DNA from: GWB1-54-5 sp035290085
Lineage (GTDB): Bacteria > Patescibacteriota > Gracilibacteria > Peribacterales > Peribacteraceae
Assembly (NCBI GenBank): GCA_035290085.1
Contig: DATDVK010000109.1
Location: 1 to 16,457, forward strand
DNA length: 16,457 nucleotides
Direction of reading: 5' to 3'
The notes under the pieces were generated by a model. That model saw only the letters and a program-made list of their open reading frames with translations. It was not told where the DNA came from and did no database searches. Shown one piece after another: positions 1-6,777 of this stretch (position 1 is the stretch's first letter; every line of letters starts with the position of its first letter). A program made the translations under genes and the position numbers.

Positions 1-66
1 AGCGGGGCGTGATAAAGAGCACTGCTCGGTTGAGAATCTGTTCATTCCACCATCCCACAGGATAAC

Positions 67-141
67 GCCGCCCTAGCTCAGGGGTAGAGCACCTCCATGG
101 TAAGGAGGGGGTCGCGGGTTCAATTCCCGCGGGCGGCTCCA
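67..141 (+). tRNA. tRNA-Thr (anticodon GGT)
   Basis: A complete cloverleaf can be drawn by eye. The acceptor stem pairs GCCGCCC (67-73) with GGGCGGC (131-137), followed by discriminator T138 and an encoded CCA (139-141). The D-arm is GCTC/GAGC. The anticodon stem is CCTCC/GGAGG (92-96/104-108) with loop ATGGTAA, giving anticodon GGT at 99-101, which reads the Thr codon ACC. The variable loop is five bases, and the T-arm is GCGGG/CCCGC around TTCAATT. All stems are perfectly paired, so it should be functional. It lies alone, followed on the opposite strand by a DUF3841 gene. Bases 1-66 upstream hold no gene or clear promoter that I can support. Confidence 0.97.
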
Positions 142-194
142 TTTGTCTTCGTCTTACAACAATCGGCTACACCATGATGGATGCGGCCACAACT

Positions 195-782
195 TCACCG
201 TGCAGTGAACCACTCCACCTTCCGTACCTGATCAAGCAGTATTTGCTCAATGACAGCCTGGACCGCACATGAGTCTGCACTGCCAAGCCACTTTGGATCC
301 CCACGATCATTGGTGAGATGAAATATTTTCTCCCAGCTCCTGCGTCGTTCCTGCTCGAGCACATCATGGGCAACATTTCCCGAGAGTTCACGCTGCTCCC
401 ATTCCATCTCCTCCTCCTCAGAGGCACCCAGATACTGGCCGGAAAGGATAATATGCCAAAGCTCATGATCGCTTTTGAGAATGGAATCACAGGGAACCTC
501 GCACTCCACAACAACTCCCTGTGCCCCGGATGGATACCTCGTGCACTCGTGGGGATCAGGCTTGGGGGACCTGCGCTTCCAGCGTGGCCATGCCCAAACA
601 GGATACCCGCCTCCGTAGCCGGGGATGCGTTGCCGCATCTGCTCCATGATCCAGTAGTATGCCGGACGATAATCATGGATGACACGACGCCCATCTCCCT
701 TCATAACTCCGTTCTGTTCAAAGTGCTTCCATGCAGCCTCGTCATGGATGGTCCAGATGCGTTCGCACTGCTGCACTGTCAT
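195..782 (-). CDS. DUF3841 domain-containing protein
   Basis: This 195-residue protein matches the DUF3841 family across its whole length. Recognisable pieces are the N-terminal W-T-I-x-x-x-x-A-W segment (residues 10-18), the Y-x-W-M/I-x-x-Q-M helix (about 42-49), the aromatic YPVWAW motif (60-65), and the VPCDSILKSDHELWH segment (96-110). In the family that last segment reads roughly 'VP...LLSDxDLWH'. The protein has no signal peptide or membrane helix, so it is probably cytosolic. The family's function is unknown to me and no catalytic role can be read off. The gene is a single transcription unit between tRNA-Thr and the rpsF operon, facing away from rpsF. It has its own AT-rich promoter, unlike the surrounding DNA. 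No Shine-Dalgarno sequence precedes the ATG. Its patchy, tRNA-adjacent placement suggests an accessory gene, but I found no flanking att-type repeat. Confidence 0.85.
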   Translation of the reverse strand: MTVQQCERIWTIHDEAAWKHFEQNGVMKGDGRRVIHDYRPAYYWIMEQMRQRIPGYGGGYPVWAWPRWKRRSPKPDPHECTRYPSGAQGVVVECEVPCDSILKSDHELWHIILSGQYLGASEEEEMEWEQRELSGNVAHDVLEQERRRSWEKIFHLTNDRGDPKWLGSADSCAVQAVIEQILLDQVRKVEWFTAR

Positions 783-805
783 GTTGAGAAGAGAATTGGT
801 TTTAA

Positions 806-834
806 TGTATAAAATTATATTGTTGTTTTGTCAA
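806..834 (-). promoter_or_regulatory. sigma70-type promoter of the DUF3841 gene
   Basis: Read on the minus strand, a perfect -35 TTGACA (829-834) is followed by a 17-base spacer and a -10 TATACA (806-811). Transcription would start near 799, leaving a 5' leader of about 17 bases before the ATG at 782. This is the most consensus-like promoter in the window and lies in an AT-rich island. Confidence 0.65.
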
Positions 835-913
835 CTATCAAATTCACCTTTCAGGGAACTGCAAGCTCCCCACCTATGAAATCCGTTCAGCCCATAATTC
901 GTATTCAATCCTC

Positions 914-943
914 TTGACGCTGCATAGGAGCCTAAAGTACAGT
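914..943 (+). promoter_or_regulatory. promoter of the rpsF-rpsR operon
   Basis: TTGACG (914-919), an 18-base spacer and TACAGT (938-943) form a plausible sigma70 promoter. The predicted start near 950 falls just before the rpsF leader hairpin (958-998), so the hairpin would lie at the very 5' end of the mRNA. Confidence 0.45.
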
Positions 944-957
944 CGCAGCCCTGATTC

Positions 958-998
958 CCTCGTACCCGAGCCCGCCTCGGCGGGTGAGTGGTACGGGG
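958..998 (+). promoter_or_regulatory. rpsF leader hairpin, probable S6:S18 autoregulatory motif
   Basis: The 5' UTR folds into a two-part hairpin. A lower stem of about nine pairs joins CCTCGTACC (958-966) to GGTACGGGG (990-998). An asymmetric internal loop follows, with CGAG (967-970) on the 5' side, preceded by a CCG at 966-968, and TGAGT (985-989) on the 3' side. The upper GC stem pairs CCCGC (971-975) with GCGGG (980-984) around CTCG. Known S6:S18 leader motifs upstream of rpsF in many bacteria have this plan: two stems separated by an internal loop carrying a conserved CCG that mimics the 16S rRNA site. Here both partners, bS6 and bS18, are encoded directly downstream. The assignment is an inference from fold and position. 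The GC palindrome alone could be a dispersed repeat. Confidence 0.6.
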
Positions 999-1016
999 TT
1001 CACCCACGAATCAACT

Positions 1017-1580
1017 ATGCCATTGCTCACGCCATCATCGGAAGATACACGCGTGTACGAAATCACTGTCCTCTATCCTTCGAGCATCAGCCAGAAAGAG
1101 GAACAGCAGGTTTTGAAAGAGATAGAGGAACTACTGAAGGAAGCCGATGCGAAGCTCATGGAGAGGGACACCTGGGGCAAGCGTGGTCTCGCCTACAACA
1201 TCGGGGGGCACAGTGAAGGAAGTTATGCCGTCTACTACTACGATATGGACCCGGGCAAGCTCAAGGAAGTGGATGAGGCGCTGCGCATCATTCCCAACGT
1301 CCTGCGCCACCTCATTGTGAAACCGCCGAAAGGGTACCAGGTCGTGAAGTTTTCTGAGGAGTACGAGAGATGGCTCAAGACTCGTGAAACAGATGCAGAG
1401 AAGAAGAGGCGCGAGAAAGAGGAAACCCTGCAGAAGAGAGTAGCGGATAAGGCGAAGAGGCAGGCAAAACGCGTCACAGAGCAGAAGAAAGAAATAGTGG
1501 AGAAGATCACACCCATCGAGGAAGAGAAGCTCACCCAAGAATTGGAAAAGATCATCTCGGATGACGAGATCACTCTCTAA
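1017..1580 (+). CDS. rpsF: 30S ribosomal protein bS6 with long charged C-terminal tail
   Basis: The protein is bS6, which sits in the platform of the small ribosomal subunit and pairs with bS18. Residues about 10-105 carry the ferredoxin-like bS6 fold: YEITVLYP, then WGKRGLAYNI, the YAVYYYDM strand, and R-I-I-P-N-V-L-R-H. From about residue 106 to 187 there is an unusually long Lys/Glu-rich, helix- or coiled-coil-forming tail ending in acidic residues. Ordinary bS6 is about 95-135 residues, so 187 is long. I chose the ATG at 1017. The in-frame GTG at 984 lies inside the leader hairpin and would add eleven residues unlike bS6. No Shine-Dalgarno sequence is present. The gene is followed after eight bases by rpsR. 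Unlike in many bacteria, no ssb gene lies between them. Confidence 0.95.
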   Translation: MPLLTPSSEDTRVYEITVLYPSSISQKEEQQVLKEIEELLKEADAKLMERDTWGKRGLAYNIGGHSEGSYAVYYYDMDPGKLKEVDEALRIIPNVLRHLIVKPPKGYQVVKFSEEYERWLKTRETDAEKKRREKEETLQKRVADKAKRQAKRVTEQKKEIVEKITPIEEEKLTQELEKIISDDEITL

Positions 1581-1588
1581 CCGCCCCT

Positions 1589-1825
1589 ATGATCCATCAA
1601 AAGCAACAGCGCCGTTCCGATCCCCGCCTCAAGCATTGCCCCTTCTGTGAGAAGGATGCCCAGTACATCGACTGGAAGGATTATCCCATGATGAAGCCTT
1701 TCATCGATTACTTCGGGAATATCCGCCAGCGTTACTACACCGGGGTGTGCCTCAAGCACCAGAAAATGCTGAAGACTGCCGTAGAGCGGGCACGCTTTAT
1801 GTGCATGCTGGCCTACAGAAAATAA
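1589..1825 (+). CDS. rpsR: 30S ribosomal protein bS18, zinc-ribbon (C+) form
   Basis: This 78-residue protein is bS18. The family pattern is clear: YIDWKD (26-31), the I-R-Q-R-Y-Y-T-G-V-C segment (45-54), and the C-terminal helix AVERARFMCMLAY (64-76), corresponding to the usual 'IKRARxxALLPY'. CPFC (17-20) and C54-L-K-H57 give a C-x2-C ... C-x2-H set that could bind zinc, as in C+ paralogues of bS18. It forms the S6:S18 heterodimer on 16S rRNA and, by family knowledge, takes part in repression through the rpsF leader. It is the second gene of the rpsF operon and has no Shine-Dalgarno sequence, so translation is probably coupled to rpsF or starts without one. Confidence 0.96.
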   Translation: MIHQKQQRRSDPRLKHCPFCEKDAQYIDWKDYPMMKPFIDYFGNIRQRYYTGVCLKHQKMLKTAVERARFMCMLAYRK

Positions 1826-1861
1826 TCTATAGTAGAGAGCGATGGAAAATGAAAATTGCAT

Positions 1862-1912
1862 CGTAGGGTTCCTCAGAAAGCCTACGTAGCTTTGTTCTTC
1901 GTTTCTTTTTCT
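1862..1912 (+). terminator. possible terminator after rpsF-rpsR
   Basis: CGTAGG (1862-1867) can pair with CCTACG (1881-1886). Alternatively AAAGC (1877-1881) can pair with GCTTT (1889-1893). Both are followed by a U-rich run at 1891-1912. The stems are short and the U-tract is interrupted, so this is tentative. Confidence 0.35.
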
Positions 1913-1937
1913 CTATGTCCGTTCACAGCAAATGGCA

Positions 1938-1995
1938 CCCTTCGACTCGCCGCAAAGCCTGCACCACATGCCATCAGAGGGCTCCTCGCTCAGGG
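1938..1995. repeat. split copy of a CCCTTCGAC...GCTCAGGG repeat
   Basis: CCCTTCGACTCG (1938-1949) and CTCGCTCAGGG (1985-1995) look like the two halves of a short imperfect palindrome found scattered in many bacterial genomes, here separated by 35 bases. A related unsplit copy in the other orientation is at 2846-2864. It lies in the untranslated stretch 1826-2032 before yebC, where I see no gene and no convincing yebC promoter. Confidence 0.3.
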
Positions 1996-2032
1996 CAAAA
2001 GCAACAATTACTCCTTATTTCCCAAGTTAAGT

Positions 2033-2779
2033 ATGTCAGGTCATTCTAAATGGCACAGCATTAAGCATAAGAAAGGAGCTGCCGATGCAAAGCGCGGCAA
2101 AATCTTCACGCGCCATGCCAAGCTGATTGAAATTGCTACAAGAGAAGGAAGAGGCGGAGACCCAAGCATGAATCCCCGGCTCGCAACCGCCATAGAGAAT
2201 GCGAAAGCGGACAATGTGCCGAACCTCAATATCGACCGCGCAATAAAGAAAGGATCGGGAGAACTCAAGGGGGAAGCAACAGAGGAAGTAGTGTACGAAG
2301 CCTACGCACCAGGTGGCGCTGCATGCATTATCGAGTGCTTCACAGACAATAAAAAACGCACACTGAGCAATGTGAAGTCTGCCATCGAGAAGAACGGAGG
2401 GAAATGGGCAGAGAGCGGTGCAGTGATGTTCATGTTCGACCGGAAAGGCGTGGTGATCGCAAGAGGAAACCTCTCGGAAGCTGCCGAGCTGGCACTTATA
2501 GATGCCGGGGCAGAGGACATAGAGAAAACAGGAGACATCATCTCGGTGACGACAAGCGCAGCCAGATGGAACAAGGCACGGGACGTGCTCAAGGAGAACG
2601 GATGTGAGATTCAGGAGGCAGGCTTAAAGTACGTAGCGAAGCAGGAATTCCCTGTCGCAGATACAGCAACTGCGAAGAAACTGATGGATTTTATAGAGAT
2701 CGTGGAGGAAGACGACGATGTTTCGGAGGTGCACACCAATGCAGACATTGCAGATGATGTGGCTGCAGCCCTTGGATGA
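2033..2779 (+). CDS. yebC: YebC/TACO1 family regulatory protein
   Basis: This 248-residue protein matches YebC along its full length. The N-terminal MSGHSKWHSIKHKKGAADAK signature (1-20) is followed by the KIFTRHAKLIEIATREG and NPRLATAIENAKADNVP segments, and later by YEAYAPGGAA, the middle-domain KGGKWAESGAVMF-like segment and an acidic C-terminus. Family members act as DNA-binding regulators (PmpR-like) or as translation factors that help ribosomes through difficult stretches. Which applies here cannot be read from sequence. The ATG at 2033 begins exactly at the family's MSGHSKW. The open frame continues upstream to about 1856, but that part is unrelated to YebC and overlaps repeat-like sequence, so I treat it as untranslated. 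The gene is convergent with the PBP gene and is not next to ruvC, a common partner elsewhere. Confidence 0.95.
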   Translation: MSGHSKWHSIKHKKGAADAKRGKIFTRHAKLIEIATREGRGGDPSMNPRLATAIENAKADNVPNLNIDRAIKKGSGELKGEATEEVVYEAYAPGGAACIIECFTDNKKRTLSNVKSAIEKNGGKWAESGAVMFMFDRKGVVIARGNLSEAAELALIDAGAEDIEKTGDIISVTTSAARWNKARDVLKENGCEIQEAGLKYVAKQEFPVADTATAKKLMDFIEIVEEDDDVSEVHTNADIADDVAAALG

Positions 2780-2833
2780 AAGCTCATACGCTCAACTTGT
2801 CCTGTGCTTCTGCGAATGAAACAAACGCGCGAA

Positions 2834-2870
2834 GGCGGGAGTTTACCCTGAGCTTGCCGAAGGGCCCGCC
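2834..2870. repeat. nested hairpin containing a CCCTGAGC...GAAGGG repeat
   Basis: GGCGGG (2834-2839) pairs with CCCGCC (2865-2870). It encloses CCCTGAGCTTGCCGAAGGG (2846-2864), an imperfect palindrome of a type widely dispersed in bacterial genomes. It lies just after yebC. There is no U-tract, so it is not a classical terminator. Confidence 0.45.
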
Positions 2871-2904
2871 TGGAGCGCAACCTCTGAGGGAAAGGGGTGT
2901 CCGT

Positions 2905-2960
2905 GCCTGCACGCCGAAGTGACTTTCATGGAATGGAAATCGGCGTTACGGCACGCAGGC
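2905..2960. repeat. long imperfect inverted repeat between yebC and the PBP gene
   Basis: GCCTGC (2905-2910) pairs with GCAGGC (2955-2960), and ACGCCGA (2911-2917) with TCGGCGT (2940-2946). The right arm carries an eight-base bulge (2947-2954) and the loop is 22 bases. Either strand would form a stable RNA hairpin in the 3' UTR of one of the two convergent genes. Confidence 0.45.
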
Positions 2961-2980
2961 GTGAGGGGGAAACCGACCTG

Positions 2981-3006
2981 TCGGCCATAGCCTTGGCGAC
3001 GGCCGA
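2981..3006. repeat. TCGGCC...GGCCGA hairpin, repeat-like
   Basis: A six-pair GC stem (2981-2986 with 3001-3006) surrounds a loop containing ATAGCCTTGGCGAC. It resembles the short 'CATAGCCTTGGCGAAGG'-type repeats I associate with CPR intergenic DNA. It ends 18 bases before the PBP stop codon and may help end the PBP transcript. Confidence 0.4.
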
Positions 3007-3024
3007 AGGTTTGCCCTTCACGAT

Positions 3025-6000
3025 TCAACGTACTTCAAACGGCCCCACACTATCCCATTCTTTCACCGTTCCGTCCCTTGCCTGGGAGAAGAGCCGGATG
3101 GTGAAGAAACCCGTACTCCGCGCTTTCCAGGGGCGGGAGAACGTCCCCACGCCCTCGTCGATATCAAGGAGCTCCTCTTCGTTGGCCCCCTCCGCATTAA
3201 CCACTGCAAGCCTGAGATTAGGAGGATCAAGCTCCTCCACAGAAGGCGTCTGCACCCGCAGGTCTACGATTTCGCCAAACTGCACAAGTGTAAGCGACTT
3301 GGGAGGAGAGAGGAGCACAGGTGCTGTAACGTTCACTCCCTGCGAGGTACCGGTGCCGCTGCGCGGAGTGGGAAAGCGCCCGGCGGACCGGCCGTCACCG
3401 AAGCGGAACTGCACGGAATCGCTCACCTCATTGAAGTACTCATCTGTGAGAGTAATGCGCAGCGTGTGCACACCGGGTTCCTTCACGGTCCGCGGCACGC
3501 GCACCGCAGCCTTAAGGAACGGCTCCGCCGTCTCCACCCTCAGCCGTTTGTCATCCACCTGGTAGACAACCTCACGGATAGAGGAGCCCACCTCGTACTT
3601 CACCTGCGGCTTGAAAGAAGGATATGCAACAGTTTCCCCCGCGGAAGGAGCGATGATGCTCAGCTCCGGCTTCTGCAGGCGCCCGGGCGTGAGGGAGATG
3701 TCGCACTCCTCTGTTGGAGCAACGGGCAGAGGGATGATCGCTCCGGAGTGGTTCGGCGTGGCGTACCACAATTCCATCTGCTTCTTCACCCAATCCTGCA
3801 CACCTCTCTCCCAATCGGGCCAGCGCTGCGGCAACAGACTGGTTGCAATGAGGAAACTCCCGCTCTCCTGCGCCTCCTTGGGGCAACTGTCAGAAGCGAG
3901 CAGCCGCGTGACCTTATCGATCACGAGCTGCTTGCAGGCGGGATCTGTCTGTGTGGGAGCGGACTCCCGCAGAAAGACATCGGAACGTCGCATATGGACC
4001 GGCGTACACTCCGCGGGAAGCTGACCGGAAAGCATGGAAATCTGTGTCCGGACAATGCCATCAGGGACGGCAAATGCCTCCTTGGGAGACTCGACGAGAC
4101 GCTGCGCCCGGCTCATGTAGTTCCGCCAGAGGGGACTCCCTGTGTTGAGGCCGTCACCCTTCTCGTAAAGCGCAGAACCATCTGCATTACCCGCCCACAC
4201 TCCGGTGAGGAGATTCGGCGTGTACCCGATGACCCACGCGTTATCCGGCTTGAGCAGCTTGCACTTGTCGTTTTCCTCGTCCCGCTCGACGCACTTACTG
4301 CTCGTACCGGTTTTCGCAGCGGTCTGAAACCCCGGTATGGTGAGCTGTGTCCGCCAGAATTCCCCCGGCCGGGCCTGCTCATCACTGAGGATGGAAGTAA
4401 TCTGGTAGGCAATGCGCGAATCGAGAACTTCCTTCCGTTCCACGGGAGACTCATAGAGGAGGTTGCCGTGCTTATCCAGAATGCGGTGTATGGACACAAT
4501 GGGTACGTACACTCCCCCACCTCCAATGGTGGAGTATGCCTGCACCATTTCAATGAGCGGTGTCTCTGCGGCCCCGAGGGCGAGCGGCCAGCCGTACTCA
4601 AACCCTTCGGGACGCTGGTCGGCAATTTCCTGACGCTTCCGGTGCGGAGTGGGGGCACCGAGATTCGTGACAAGCGCAAGAATGGAATCTTCCCCTCCCG
4701 CGAGGAAGAAAGCTTTTGCCGCCGGAATGTTACGGGAAGCCCCAAGGGCATTGCGGATGGTGAGCGGTCCCATGAAACCCCCATCGAAGTTCCGCGGCTC
4801 ATCTTCCCCGATCCTCGTCGGAACGTCATAGAGCACCGTCGCCGGGGTGTACCCATGCTGAAACGCCGCGGCATACACGAACGGCTTGAAGCTGGAACCC
4901 GGCTGGCGGGGGGACTGTACCATATCGATTTTCCCTCCGTGTTCCGTATCGGTGTAATCCATATTCCCAACGTATGCGAGCACTTCCCGTGTATCGAGAT
5001 CGATGGAGAGAAGCGCAATATTCTGCGCACCGAAACGATTGAGAATATCCTCCCTGTAGAACGCGACCGATTCTTCTGCGATCTTCTGCATCTCCCAGTT
5101 GAGTGTCGTCTCTATGCGCAGACCCCCTCGCTCAAGAAGACCCTCCTCCGTGGTTCCCGCGAAAAGCTTCTCCACCTGATCCCGCACCCAAAGCACAAAA
5201 TGCGGCGCACGGATGTTCTCGCGGGAAGGTTTGAATGTCATGTGTTCCAGTTCCGCAAGGGCAGTGAGACGCTCCTGCTCCGTAATGAGTCCCTGATCTT
5301 GCATGTTCCGCAGAACCTGATCCGTACGACCGCCGACAGAGAGAACAGTGGAGCCTGTACCCACCGTTGCCCCAAGGAGGCCAATGGTCACATCTTCCTC
5401 GCGGAGCTGATTGGCACGGGTAATGCGTTCCGCCCGAATGTCTTCTTGTGCTTCTTCACTGACACGTGTGTAGAGATGCTCGCCATAGGGGCTGTAGTAC
5501 GAAGGACGCTGCGGGAGTGAGGCGAGCACAGCAGACTGCGCAAGTGTGAGACCCTCGACCGGAACACCGAAGTACGTCTGGCTCGCCTGCTCGACACCGT
5601 AGGCATTGCGCCCGAAGGGAATCCAGTTGAGGTAGAGCTCCAGGAGATCACTTTTGCTGAATCTGTGCTCCATCTGGCACCCAAGCATCAGTTCCTTGAT
5701 CTTGCGGTTGTAGATGTTCTCCTGTGTGAGATCCAGTGCATTGCGGGCAAGCTGGCGTGTGAGTGTGGAACCTCCTCCTGCGCGGCCGAACCGTAAGACC
5801 ACACGTGCAATGGCGCGCACATCCAGGCACCCTCGCTCGTAGAAACGCTCATCTTCTATAGCAACCATCGCCTTCTCAAGAGCATCTGGTATGCGGTCCG
5901 CCGGGATGTACGTGCGATCCTGTTCGCCAAAGAGCCTATAGAGCTCCACTCCATTCCGGTCAACGATCACCGTGCTCTGCGAGGCAAGGAGGCTCCGTGG

Positions 6001-6303
6001 GTCACTGATGTCCGGCAGTGTGAACCAGAGAAATACGACGTAGAGAAGCACGACGACGAAAAAAATCCCCCCTCCCTTGAGAAGGAGGACTTTCCGTCCA
6101 TGCGGCTGCCTGGACTGCTTACGTATCAAAGCAACACAAAACCGGCCAAAGGAACGAAAGAATGCAAGTAACCGGGCAAGAATGGAACGCTCCGCAGTGG
6201 ATGGAAGAATGCGAGACTTCCTCCTGCCCCTCCAAAGAACATTTCTCATGCTCTTCCGCCGTGAAGAACCATACAACCTGCGCTGGTGGAACGAGGAAGC
6301 CAT
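3025..6303 (-). CDS. bifunctional class A penicillin-binding protein (PBP1A type)
   Basis: The enzyme polymerises lipid II and crosslinks peptidoglycan outside the membrane. A basic N-terminus is followed by one membrane anchor (about 73-96). The GT51 glycosyltransferase domain (about 105-280) has catalytic E150 in EDERFYER, the GGSTLTRQLARN motif and a second Glu, E222, in LELYLN. The transpeptidase domain (about 395-730) has S470-S-F-K473, S523-R-N525 and K664-T-G. Between the KTG motif and the following strand lies an insert with two cysteines (C671, C681). Residues about 880-1092 form two beta-sandwich, Ig-like extensions, making it longer than a typical PBP1A. The start at 6303 is supported by a promoter ending 11 bases upstream; M19 (6249) is an alternative. 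The gene is single, convergent with yebC and divergent from a small membrane-protein gene. Confidence 0.95.
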   Translation of the reverse strand: MASSFHQRRLYGSSRRKSMRNVLWRGRRKSRILPSTAERSILARLLAFFRSFGRFCVALIRKQSRQPHGRKVLLLKGGGIFFVVVLLYVVFLWFTLPDISDPRSLLASQSTVIVDRNGVELYRLFGEQDRTYIPADRIPDALEKAMVAIEDERFYERGCLDVRAIARVVLRFGRAGGGSTLTRQLARNALDLTQENIYNRKIKELMLGCQMEHRFSKSDLLELYLNWIPFGRNAYGVEQASQTYFGVPVEGLTLAQSAVLASLPQRPSYYSPYGEHLYTRVSEEAQEDIRAERITRANQLREEDVTIGLLGATVGTGSTVLSVGGRTDQVLRNMQDQGLITEQERLTALAELEHMTFKPSRENIRAPHFVLWVRDQVEKLFAGTTEEGLLERGGLRIETTLNWEMQKIAEESVAFYREDILNRFGAQNIALLSIDLDTREVLAYVGNMDYTDTEHGGKIDMVQSPRQPGSSFKPFVYAAAFQHGYTPATVLYDVPTRIGEDEPRNFDGGFMGPLTIRNALGASRNIPAAKAFFLAGGEDSILALVTNLGAPTPHRKRQEIADQRPEGFEYGWPLALGAAETPLIEMVQAYSTIGGGGVYVPIVSIHRILDKHGNLLYESPVERKEVLDSRIAYQITSILSDEQARPGEFWRTQLTIPGFQTAAKTGTSSKCVERDEENDKCKLLKPDNAWVIGYTPNLLTGVWAGNADGSALYEKGDGLNTGSPLWRNYMSRAQRLVESPKEAFAVPDGIVRTQISMLSGQLPAECTPVHMRRSDVFLRESAPTQTDPACKQLVIDKVTRLLASDSCPKEAQESGSFLIATSLLPQRWPDWERGVQDWVKKQMELWYATPNHSGAIIPLPVAPTEECDISLTPGRLQKPELSIIAPSAGETVAYPSFKPQVKYEVGSSIREVVYQVDDKRLRVETAEPFLKAAVRVPRTVKEPGVHTLRITLTDEYFNEVSDSVQFRFGDGRSAGRFPTPRSGTGTSQGVNVTAPVLLSPPKSLTLVQFGEIVDLRVQTPSVEELDPPNLRLAVVNAEGANEEELLDIDEGVGTFSRPWKARSTGFFTIRLFSQARDGTVKEWDSVGPFEVR

Positions 6304-6314
6304 AGGAGAGGAGA

Positions 6315-6343
6315 AGTCTACGGAGGAAAGAAGAGAACTGCAA
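6315..6343 (-). promoter_or_regulatory. possible promoter of the PBP gene
   Basis: On the minus strand TTGCAG (6338-6343), a 17-base spacer and TAGACT (6315-6320) lie 11 bases before the ATG at 6303. The transcript would have a leader of only about four bases. The -35 match is weak. Confidence 0.35.
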
Positions 6344-6364
6344 CGTGCATCTGTTGCGGATCTG

Positions 6365-6373
6365 TGCTATACT
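6365..6373 (+). promoter_or_regulatory. extended -10 promoter, near-leaderless
   Basis: TGCTATACT at 6365-6373 is an extended -10 element (TGn plus TATACT) whose end is six bases before the ATG at 6380. The predicted transcription start coincides with the start codon. There is no good -35, as expected for extended -10 promoters. The ten bases GTGCTATACT recur exactly before ftsX. Confidence 0.55.
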
Positions 6374-6379
6374 AATGCG

Positions 6380-6718
6380 ATGTACTACCGATTGTGTACT
6401 GCAATCCTCGTGTGGCTTTTCGCCCCCCGCGCCCATGCGACTCTCAGCACAGGAAACTTTGGAATAGAGCAGAGCTCAGGTGCTCTCACCATCCCTGTGA
6501 TCGTGAACAATGTCGTCTCTGTGGCGGTAAATTCCATCGGATACGTCTGCACCGCCGTGTTCATCGCTGGCGCAGTCCTCTTCGCTGCTTCCGCCGGGGA
6601 TGAGCAGCGGAAATCCCTCGGGAAGGATTTGATGATTGGTGCGGTCATCGGCATTGCCATTGTTGCTGGTGCACGAGGCATACTCAATCTCGCATACTTC
6701 TTCATGTACGCACCGTGA
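6380..6718 (+). CDS. small secreted/membrane protein, VirB2/TrbC pilin-like
   Basis: This 112-residue protein has an N-terminal signal peptide (1-20, ending in A-P-R-A-H-A). A long hydrophobic segment (about 37-70) is followed by a short polar loop SAGDEQRKSLGKD (71-83) and a second hydrophobic segment (about 84-108). Two membrane helices joined by a small basic/acidic loop with an S-A-G-D turn are typical of the VirB2/TrbC-like pilin proteins that are common in CPR genomes. No other type IV secretion gene is in the window, so this is an architecture match, not a proven pilin. The open frame runs upstream to 6077. However, the extended -10 promoter and signal peptide place the start at 6380, and the upstream part is antisense to the PBP gene. 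Confidence 0.72.
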   Translation: MYYRLCTAILVWLFAPRAHATLSTGNFGIEQSSGALTIPVIVNNVVSVAVNSIGYVCTAVFIAGAVLFAASAGDEQRKSLGKDLMIGAVIGIAIVAGARGILNLAYFFMYAP

Positions 6719-6777
6719 AGCTCTCCGACATTACCTTCAGGTTCTCTCTTTGACGTGCATGCGACGGGGCAAGCGGA

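Noticed and set aside
318..812. A 164-residue open frame on the plus strand
   Set aside because: It is antisense to the DUF3841 gene, whose family match and promoter are clear. Its own sequence shows no family signature.
142..983. Integrated element at tRNA-Thr with an att repeat
   Set aside because: I looked for a second copy of the tRNA 3' end downstream of the DUF3841 gene and saw none, nor any integrase.
984..1016. GTG start for rpsF
   Set aside because: It falls inside the leader hairpin and adds residues unlike bS6. The ATG at 1017 fits better.
1856..2032. N-terminal extension of YebC
   Set aside because: The frame is open, but the residues are unlike YebC, include repeat-like DNA, and the family start MSGHSKW is exactly at 2033.
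3466..5520. A 684-residue open frame on the plus strand
   Set aside because: It lies entirely antisense to the well-recognised PBP1A gene, has no recognisable domain, and its length is explained by the codon usage of the opposite strand.
6077..6379. Upstream extension of the small VirB2-like protein
   Set aside because: It is antisense to the 5' end of the PBP gene and would bury a clear signal peptide. A promoter lies right before 6380.
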